A DNA stretch of 64,000 nt from Luteibacter anthropi (GTDB lineage Bacteria; Pseudomonadota; Gammaproteobacteria; Xanthomonadales; Rhodanobacteraceae). A model generated the notes under the pieces. It was not told the DNA's origin. It worked only from the letters and a program-made list of their open reading frames with translations, and made no database searches. The DNA is taken from positions 429,277 through 493,276 of the forward strand of contig NZ_JAARLZ010000004.1 in NCBI RefSeq assembly GCF_011759365.1, written 5' to 3'. Made by a program: the position numbers and the translations under genes. Every line of letters starts with the position of its first letter. Position 1 is the stretch's first letter. Below, in pieces: positions 58,068 to 64,000 of this stretch.

Positions 58068-58529
58068 ATGGCAACTGAATCACGAGTCGTCGGGCCCGGC
58101 GAAGCCATGCGACGGATAGGGCAGGTATACCGGACGTTCGGCAAGCTGGTGGACGGCCCCCTGCGCAAACTGGGCTTTTCCATGGGCCAGCTGCCGGTGA
58201 TCGTCACCTTGAAGAACACCGGGGCGCTTTCGCAGACCGAGCTGGCGCGTATCGCGCAGGTGGAGCAGCCGAGCATGGCGCAGTTGCTGGGACGCATGGA
58301 GCGTGACGGGCTGGTGGAGCGGGTGCCTGATCCGGCAGACGGACGCAGTCGCCTCGTCTCGTTGACCCGGCTCGCGCAGCGCCAGATACCGCAGGGCAAG
58401 GCGGTGATGGACGATGCATCGGAGCTTGCGCTTGCCGGCTTCTCATCAGCGGAAAGACAGCAGCTCCTGGACTGGCTGTCGCGTATCGAGGCAAACCTGG
58501 AAGGCGCCCTGGCGCAGGAGAAGGGCTGA
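58068..58529 (+). CDS. MarR family transcriptional regulator
   Basis: This 153-residue protein has the winged-helix layout of MarR: an N-terminal dimerisation helix (AMRRIGQVYRTFGKLVDGPL), the recognition region LSQTELARIAQVEQPSMAQLLGRMERDGLVER, the wing DPADGRSRLVSLT, and a C-terminal helix. It likely represses itself and the divergent monooxygenase through the palindromes at 58032-58064 and releases DNA on ligand binding. No Shine-Dalgarno is visible because the operator abuts the ATG, so the mRNA may be leaderless or very short-leadered. An upstream in-frame ATG at 58014 would run through both operators and is unlikely. Confidence 0.9.
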   Translation: MATESRVVGPGEAMRRIGQVYRTFGKLVDGPLRKLGFSMGQLPVIVTLKNTGALSQTELARIAQVEQPSMAQLLGRMERDGLVERVPDPADGRSRLVSLTRLAQRQIPQGKAVMDDASELALAGFSSAERQQLLDWLSRIEANLEGALAQEKG

Positions 58530-58649
58530 AGGCGGCCGCTGCGTCGCTTCGCGATGCCGGCGGCAGTCCCGGTGGCCTGGCGGGGTGCTGGAGGGTCCCG
58601 GCGGGCGAGAGCCATTCGCATCGGGGCATGAAGGGCGCGCATGGGGTAA

Positions 58650-58916
<267 letters not shown>

Positions 58917-58977
58917 GCCCTCGCGGGCGTCATGCGTTAATCTCGACGGCAGCGATCCTGTTTCCGGAGAGACATCG

Positions 58978-60684
58978 ATGACCCATGCTCCGTCGTGGCG
59001 CGTGCTTGCCGCGAGCCTTTTCCTCGTCCTTGGCGCAGGCAGCGCCACCGCCCAGGACAAGGCGCCCGATGCGCCCTCGCGCGGCCCAGGCCACGCGGCC
59101 ATCGCCAGCGCCAATTTCCTCGCCACCCATGCCGGCTTCGAAGTGCTGGGCAAGGGCGGCAATGCCTTCGACGCCGCCGTGGCGGTGTCTTCGACCCTCG
59201 CCGTGGTGGAGCAGCAGAGTTCCGGTATCGGCGGCGGTTTCATGGCCTTGCTGCATCGCGCGTCCGACAACAGCAACACCTTCCTCGATGCGCGCGAAAC
59301 CGCGCCGAAGGCGGTGGACATGAAGGATTACATCGGCAAGAACGGCAAGCCCAATCGTGATGCCTCCACGCGTGGCCCGTTGTCCGCCGGTATTCCCGGC
59401 GAGCCGGCCGGGCTGGTCTGGATGGCGGAGCATTACGGCAAGCTGCCGCTGTCGGAATCACTGGCCCCGGCCATCCGTATCGCGAAGGAGGGCTTCCAGC
59501 CCGACGCGCGCTTCCTCAACACCATTGCCGAGCACAAGGACACCTTGCTGCGCTGGCCGGCCTCGGCCGCCGTGCTGCTACCGGGCGGCAAGCCGCCGGA
59601 GCAGGGCTGGACGCTGAAGCAGCCGGATCTTGCGAAGACGCTGGAGCGCATCGCCGCGAAGGGGCGTGACGGCTTCTACAAGGGCGAAACGGCGAAGCTG
59701 CTGCTTTCCTCCACGCGCAAGGCCGGTGGCAAGTGGACGACGGCCGACCTGGATGGCTACACGGTCAAGGAGCGCCAGCCGCTCAGCGTGGACTACAAGG
59801 GCTATCGCATCGTCACCGCCCCGCCGCCGTCGTCCGGTGGCGTGGCCATTGCCGAGGTGCTCAACATCCTCGCCGGCTATGACCTCACGAAGCTAGATGC
59901 CGCCCATTCGCTGCATTACACGATCGAGGCGATGCGTCGCGCGTTCCGCGACCACAACGAATACCTGGGCGATCCGGATTTCGTGAAGATGCCGCTCGAT
60001 ATGTTGCTGTCGAAGCACTATGCCGACGGACTGCGCGCGACCATCGCACCGGACAAGGCCACGCCGTCCGAGCTGCTGCCGCCCGCCATGGCGCCGGAGC
60101 CCGGCATGCATACCACGCATTTCTCGGTGATCGATGCCGACGGCAACATGGTGGCCTCCACGCTCACGGTGAACCTGGAGTTCGGTTCGGGCTTCATCGC
60201 GGCTGGTACCGGGGTGGTGCTGAACGACGAGATGGACGACTTCGCACTCGTACCCGGCCAGCCCAATGCTTACGGATTGCGCGATTCCTGGGCCAATGCA
60301 CCGGAGCCGGGCAAGCGCATGCTGTCGTCGATGTCGCCCAGCTTTGTGTTCGGTGCCGACCGCACGGCCATCATCGGCTCGCCGGGTGGCTCCACGATCA
60401 TTACCCAGGTACTGGAAGGCATCCTCGCCTTCATCGATGGCAAGAATGCCGCGCAGATCGTGGCGCAGAAGCGCTATCACCATCAGTATCTGCCGGACCG
60501 CGTGGATGTGGAGCCGGGTGCGTTCGACGACGCCACGGCCAAGGCGCTTACCGCGATGGGTCACGTGCTGAAGGATCGTTCGCCGTGGGGCTTCATGAAC
60601 GTGGTCACCTGGGACCATCGCACCAACACGCTGGATGCCGCGAGCGATCCGCGTCGCCCATCCGGCCTGGGCAAGGTCCAATAA
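58978..60684 (+). CDS. ggt: Gamma-glutamyltransferase
   Basis: GGT cleaves and transfers gamma-glutamyl groups of glutathione in the periplasm. The 568-residue precursor has a signal peptide (to about residue 25, ending SATAQ). The autoprocessing site is at Thr379 (TTHFSVIDADGN), which becomes the N-terminal nucleophile of the small subunit. The family blocks ARETAPKAVDM, RGPLSAGIPGEPAG and SSMSPSFVF, and the GSPGGSTIITQV oxyanion loop, are all present. GGAG lies nine bases before the start. The next gene begins 10 bases after its stop. Confidence 0.96.
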   Translation: MTHAPSWRVLAASLFLVLGAGSATAQDKAPDAPSRGPGHAAIASANFLATHAGFEVLGKGGNAFDAAVAVSSTLAVVEQQSSGIGGGFMALLHRASDNSNTFLDARETAPKAVDMKDYIGKNGKPNRDASTRGPLSAGIPGEPAGLVWMAEHYGKLPLSESLAPAIRIAKEGFQPDARFLNTIAEHKDTLLRWPASAAVLLPGGKPPEQGWTLKQPDLAKTLERIAAKGRDGFYKGETAKLLLSSTRKAGGKWTTADLDGYTVKERQPLSVDYKGYRIVTAPPPSSGGVAIAEVLNILAGYDLTKLDAAHSLHYTIEAMRRAFRDHNEYLGDPDFVKMPLDMLLSKHYADGLRATIAPDKATPSELLPPAMAPEPGMHTTHFSVIDADGNMVASTLTVNLEFGSGFIAAGTGVVLNDEMDDFALVPGQPNAYGLRDSWANAPEPGKRMLSSMSPSFVFGADRTAIIGSPGGSTIITQVLEGILAFIDGKNAAQIVAQKRYHHQYLPDRVDVEPGAFDDATAKALTAMGHVLKDRSPWGFMNVVTWDHRTNTLDAASDPRRPSGLGKVQ

Positions 60685-60694
60685 GGCGCCTGCC

Positions 60695-61738
60695 ATGAAG
60701 ACGAAAGGACACGGCATGCACGGGCGGTCTCGAATCATCGGAGCGGGTCTCATCATCCTGGCGCTGGCGCTTCTGTTCTGGAACGAGCGCCGGGCCATCG
60801 ATTACGACCAGGCATTGGCGAAGCAGGGGCCGGCGGTGCTGGACCTCGGAGACAAGGGGCATCCGTCGGCGGGCCAGTACGGCTCACTTACGCGCGTCAG
60901 CGGCCTGCCAAAGATCGTGGATGCGCCTCGCGACCAGGAGTTCGGCGTGCGCATGGAATCGCCGTTGCTTGTTCGTCACGTGGAGATGTTCCAGTGGCGA
61001 GAGATCAGCGTTGCGGGCGATACGCACTATGAGCTGGACTGGGTAGATCACCCGGTCGAGTCGTCGCGATTCGCGAAGCCGGGCGGTCACGCCAACCCGG
61101 GTGCCTTTCCCATCCAGGGGCGTCAGTTCGAAGCGGGCGAGGTTCGCCTTGGCAACTTCCGTCTTGCCGCGCCCATCGTCCGTGCTTTTCCCGGTCGTGT
61201 GATCGTTCCACCGGAGGAGAACCACTTGCCGCCCAACCTTGCCGCCACCTTCCAGCGGTCGGGAGACTATCTCGTCACCAGCGGCAAGCCGGAGGCACCC
61301 CGACTCGGCGATCTTCGCGTAAGTTGGGAGGCAGTGCCGTTGCAGTCCATGACGGTGCTGGCGCGTATCGATGGCGATGTGCTTGCTCCGGGCGACACCA
61401 GGGATACGAATCCGGGTTTCGAGGTTCAGGTGGGCGAACGCAGCCTGCGCGACGTACTGCCAGCGCTGCCCGAACGGCCTCAGGCCACGATGACATTGCG
61501 TGTGCTGGCGGGGCTGGTGGCGTCCTTCGGTGTGCTGCTGCTGGCGGCGGGCACGAGGGTGAAAGGCGATCCGCTGTTCGCTCTTGGTGTGGCCGCCGTG
61601 GTCATTACCGCTGCGGGCGGCCTCCTATGGGTGACCGAGGATGCCATGGCAAGCAGCGTGTGGGCGCTGGTGGCCGTGCTCGGTGCCGGCCTCGCCATCT
61701 GGCGCACGCAACAGCGCACGCCACCCCGATCTCCTTGA
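60695..61738 (+). CDS. TMEM43 family membrane protein
   Basis: This 347-residue protein has an N-terminal transmembrane helix with the family motif GLIILALALLFWNERRAIDY, where NERRA corresponds to the NEGRA box of TMEM43/LUMA homologues. A large soluble domain follows (QWREISVAGDTHYELDWVDHPVES, and an F-P-P-E type block). Three hydrophobic segments form the C-terminus (VLAGLVASFGVLLLAAG, FALGVAAVVITAAGGLLW, WALVAVLGAGLAIW). The bacterial role is unknown. Two starts are possible. ATG 60695 follows ggt by 10 bases, and ATG 60716 has a better AAAGGA upstream. Confidence 0.85.
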   Translation: MKTKGHGMHGRSRIIGAGLIILALALLFWNERRAIDYDQALAKQGPAVLDLGDKGHPSAGQYGSLTRVSGLPKIVDAPRDQEFGVRMESPLLVRHVEMFQWREISVAGDTHYELDWVDHPVESSRFAKPGGHANPGAFPIQGRQFEAGEVRLGNFRLAAPIVRAFPGRVIVPPEENHLPPNLAATFQRSGDYLVTSGKPEAPRLGDLRVSWEAVPLQSMTVLARIDGDVLAPGDTRDTNPGFEVQVGERSLRDVLPALPERPQATMTLRVLAGLVASFGVLLLAAGTRVKGDPLFALGVAAVVITAAGGLLWVTEDAMASSVWALVAVLGAGLAIWRTQQRTPPRSP

Positions 61739-61768
61739 TATCTATCATCGCGGCGTCGGTAACGATGT

Positions 61769-61927
61769 TGTAGGAGCGGGCCTCGCCCGCGACCTTCCTC
61801 AGGCCGGCATGACGAAGGAAGCCTTGCTTTCGACCGGGCGAGCCATCATGGCCTGCCTGATCGAAAGCAAGGCTTTTTTCGTTTCATTCGCAATGATGAA
61901 GCGGTCGCGCGCAGGCGCGCTCCTACA
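61769..61927. repeat. REP-like element with an inserted second hairpin
   Basis: The outer arms TGTAGGAGCGGGCC and its partner ending GGCGCGCTCCTACA belong to the hairpin family of 5875 and 56417. The centre differs from those copies and contains an independent long hairpin (61819-61875). Confidence 0.85.
61819..61879 (+). terminator. Terminator-like hairpin inside the repeat element
   Basis: The 15-bp perfect stem AAGCCTTGCTTTCGA / TCGAAAGCAAGGCTT has a 27-base loop and is followed by TTTT. It lies about 80 bases after the TMEM43 gene stop and is well placed to end the ggt-TMEM43 transcript. Confidence 0.75.
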
Positions 61928-61938
61928 CGGGGCTCAGG

Positions 61939-63549
61939 TTATAGTTCTCCGCCGTGAGGATAGTGAGGTGGCGTATCCGTCGTGGTCCCTTCCGTGCAAT
62001 CGACGCGTCGTTTCGAGGGCGTTTCGCCGGTAAGCAGATAGTGCGCGGCATGTCGCGTGGCACATTTCGCCGTTGGCTGGCCGAGGGTGGTGTGTCCCTG
62101 CAAGCCGACGCTCACCAGGAAATGACTGTTGGGCAGTTCACGGGTCATCGCCTCGGCTGCGCCGATGGGGGTTGTCCAGTCGCTGGACGAATGCATCATC
62201 ACGATGGACGGCAGGCGCTTGAGTGCCTCGAACGAAGGACGGAGGCTGGGTGCATGCGGCCATGCCGCGCAGATAAGACCCATCACGGCTTCCTGGCCGC
62301 GGGGAAGGGTGGCCTGGGTGTCCATGAAGCGGATGCCCTTGCGAATGTCGTCGGGTGACGAGCGCCACACGGAGTCGTTGCAGTAGACGGCGAATGTAGC
62401 CGCGGGTCCGCCGTAGGGCAGCGTCCGGGGCGAGCCGTCGTTAAAGAAGAGTGCGCCGGCGAGGGCAAAGGCGCTGGTACGCATGCCGCGATCGATGTCG
62501 GCATGCGAATGGAAGACATGCGTTTGTAGCCGGCTGCGCAACGTGTCCAACGAGCGCTGTTGCTCCGGCATGGCGGTCCATTCGTCGGCCACGGCCAGGG
62601 CCGCGACCACATGCTCGGGAAACGATACGGCGGGTGCCCACATGCGGCGCATGAAAAGCGGCATGCCGATCAGTCGCTGTCGGATGGCCGATACGGAGGT
62701 GCCCAGGCCATAGATGTCAGGGCGCTCGACAGCGGGCTTCAGGGCATCGGCGATCATGGCCCTGTCGCGGTAGATGTGCAGGCCGGCTTTCTGGAAAAGC
62801 CAGCGTCGTTCGAAGTCCAGCGAGGCGTCGAGAAGAACGCGGCCGGTATGGGAAGGGTGCAGAGACGCATACCAGGTGGCGACCCAGGTACCGTATGAGG
62901 CGCCATACAAATGCATGACGGGGATGTCCAGGGCCGTGCGCAGGGCTTCCATGTCGGCCACCTGTGCGGCCGTATTGATCTCTGCGGCTTTCGGCCCGCA
63001 GGACTCGGCGAATGTGCGTGTTTCGGCGACGAAATCGTTCCAGGCAGCATCGTCGTCGGGATTCATCATGGCCTGGGACGCCTTGCGGCCGGTAAATGGA
63101 ATGCAATCGGGCCGCGTTTCATCCGTAAGGCCTCGCGGCATGAGGGCGACGATGTCATAGCGGTCCGAAAGGAGCTTCAGGTCGCCGAGGTCAGGGTCCG
63201 TGACATCGATCGAACTCCAGCGTTGAGCCAGTTTCATGAGCGAGGACATCGGATCGGCGCCGGGGCCTCCGGGGTGATAGAAGATCGTGCCTTCGCGAAT
63301 CGCGGGTCGTGCCGCGCGCACGCGCAGCACGGGCATGCGTACGGTTGGTGATGCCGATGCCTGGTGATCGTAGGGAACGTTGAGCCAGCCGCAGTCGAAT
63401 CGTGCGAGCAGTTCGGGTGTCAGCGTGGTTCCCTTGCCTGGTGCACATGCGCCCCAGGTCAGCGCCTGGGAACCACCGGTGGGCTGTGCCGTGCCTGCAT
63501 GAGCAGGGAATACACAGGACAATGCGAGGAAAAGAAGGGTTTTTTTCAT
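61939..63549 (-). CDS. Secreted alpha/beta hydrolase, S33-type peptidase-like
   Basis: This 536-residue protein has a signal peptide (MKKTLLFLALSCVFPAHA). Its catalytic layout is nucleophile elbow YGASYGT, a late Asp in SSSDWTTPIGAAEAM, and His in GHTTLGQP, with the early oxyanion block FYHPGGPGADPM. This matches the TAP-like/proline iminopeptidase group of serine hydrolases that remove N-terminal residues from peptides. A pair of late Cys (AKCATRH and VDCTEG) may form a disulfide. AAGGAGCG precedes ATG 63549. It is monocistronic and convergent with the TMEM43 gene. Confidence 0.88.
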   Translation of the reverse strand: MKKTLLFLALSCVFPAHAGTAQPTGGSQALTWGACAPGKGTTLTPELLARFDCGWLNVPYDHQASASPTVRMPVLRVRAARPAIREGTIFYHPGGPGADPMSSLMKLAQRWSSIDVTDPDLGDLKLLSDRYDIVALMPRGLTDETRPDCIPFTGRKASQAMMNPDDDAAWNDFVAETRTFAESCGPKAAEINTAAQVADMEALRTALDIPVMHLYGASYGTWVATWYASLHPSHTGRVLLDASLDFERRWLFQKAGLHIYRDRAMIADALKPAVERPDIYGLGTSVSAIRQRLIGMPLFMRRMWAPAVSFPEHVVAALAVADEWTAMPEQQRSLDTLRSRLQTHVFHSHADIDRGMRTSAFALAGALFFNDGSPRTLPYGGPAATFAVYCNDSVWRSSPDDIRKGIRFMDTQATLPRGQEAVMGLICAAWPHAPSLRPSFEALKRLPSIVMMHSSSDWTTPIGAAEAMTRELPNSHFLVSVGLQGHTTLGQPTAKCATRHAAHYLLTGETPSKRRVDCTEGTTTDTPPHYPHGGEL

Positions 63550-63707
63550 GAGCGCGCTCCTTGCGTGGTCGATAGCCACCGCTCGCGCGGTGGAATCACA
63601 ACCTAGCGCTGGAAGCTCAGCGACACAGTGGGATCAATACGATGCAGGCTGTCGCTGATCGCCGCCGGGTAACGTGGTGATGCAGGGCAATAAAGTGCAT
63701 GCCCAAC

Positions 63708-63845
63708 CGTCGTTCCAGCGAAAGCTGGAACCCAGCGCCCCGGTTCGCAAGTAAGCACGGCCACGTATCATCGGCTCTTGTGTAGCTTAGCCTCAGGCGA
63801 AAACCCATCGCACCGCACTGGGTTCCTGCTTTCGCAGGAACGACG
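63708..63845. repeat. Inverted-arm intergenic repeat, copy 1
   Basis: The outer arms are CGTCGTTCCAGCGAAAGCTGG at the left, with AACCCAG following, and CTGGGTTCCTGCTTTCGC at the right, with AGGAACGACG following. Each arm is itself a small hairpin around CGAAAG or its complement. A second copy begins 172 bases later. The 158 bases between the hydrolase start and this repeat hold no recognisable gene. Confidence 0.88.
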
Positions 63846-63879
63846 TGAGGGATAGGCAGGGGGGGCAAGCGTCACAGCT

Positions 63880-64000
63880 CGTCGTTCCAGCGAAAGCTGG
63901 AACCCAGCGCCCCGGTTCGCAAGTAAGCACGGCCACGTATCATCGGCTCTTGTGTAGCTTAGCCTCAGGCGAAAACCCATCGCACCGCACTGGGTTCCTG
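63880..64000. repeat. Inverted-arm intergenic repeat, copy 2 (cut by window end)
   Basis: It matches copy 1 base for base as far as I can follow it, from CGTCGTTCCAGCG to the window end at CTGGGTTCCTG. The right arm is incomplete only because the window stops. The perfect internal identity suggests a recent tandem duplication. Confidence 0.88.

Overview
The window looks like chromosomal DNA from a GC-rich gammaproteobacterium of the Xanthomonadales, most plausibly Rhodanobacteraceae (Luteibacter/Dyella-like). I infer this from the housekeeping genes (parC; ftsY - asmA-like - mutY - yggX - tRNA-Phe; rsmD - coaD; a YfhL-type ferredoxin), the TonB/FecIR content, and the many TGTAGGAGCGCGC hairpin repeats. 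No marker here fixes the genus.

Left flank (1-11.1 kb). The window opens with two overlapping genes for secreted, cysteine-paired proteins. By eye they resemble the cytolysin domain of the Vibrio cholerae cytolysin/leukocidin pore-forming family. Next come a translationally coupled periplasmic pair (lipoprotein phosphodiester glycosidase and penicillin-acylase-family Ntn hydrolase, minus strand), a NUDIX hydrolase, parC, a small NTF2-like secreted protein, a secreted EEP-family phosphatase/nuclease, a membrane-anchored hypothetical protein and a PhzF-family enzyme.

Centre (11.2-48.3 kb). A FecI-like sigma factor, FecR anti-sigma factor and STN-containing TonB-dependent receptor form a cell-surface signalling operon. 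It ends in a G-quadruplex-like tract and a clean intrinsic terminator. After about 0.7 kb of non-coding leader comes one 31.7 kb gene for a 10,564-residue nonribosomal peptide synthetase with nine adenylation domains. The architecture I read is (half C)-C*-A-T / C-A-T / E/C-A-T / E/C-A-T / C-C*-A-T / E/C-A-T / E/C-A-T / C-A-T / E/C-A-T-TE. Hand-read specificity codes give Leu, D-Ser, D-Asn, aliphatic(?), D-Leu, D-Asn, Leu, D-Gln, aliphatic(?). Three things are unusual. The protein starts in the middle of a condensation domain. An atypical second condensation-like domain (C*) stands before two of the three Leu A domains. Two Leu A-T units are almost identical over about 1.48 kb. No MbtH, phosphopantetheinyl transferase, tailoring enzyme or dedicated exporter lies in the window.

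Right flank (48.4-64 kb). This holds a LysE/RhtB exporter, an NTF2-like secreted protein, a BPL-N/GATase1-like secreted protein, and the ftsY - asmA-like - mutY - yggX - tRNA-Phe minus-strand operon with overlapping starts and stops. Divergent from it is rsmD - coaD - lipoprotein. A four-unit tandem array of about 122-bp hairpin repeats follows. Then come a TetX-like flavin monooxygenase divergent from a MarR regulator with two palindromic operators, a 2[4Fe-4S] ferredoxin, gamma-glutamyltransferase, a TMEM43-family membrane protein, an S33-type alpha/beta hydrolase, and two copies of a 172-bp-period repeat at the window end.
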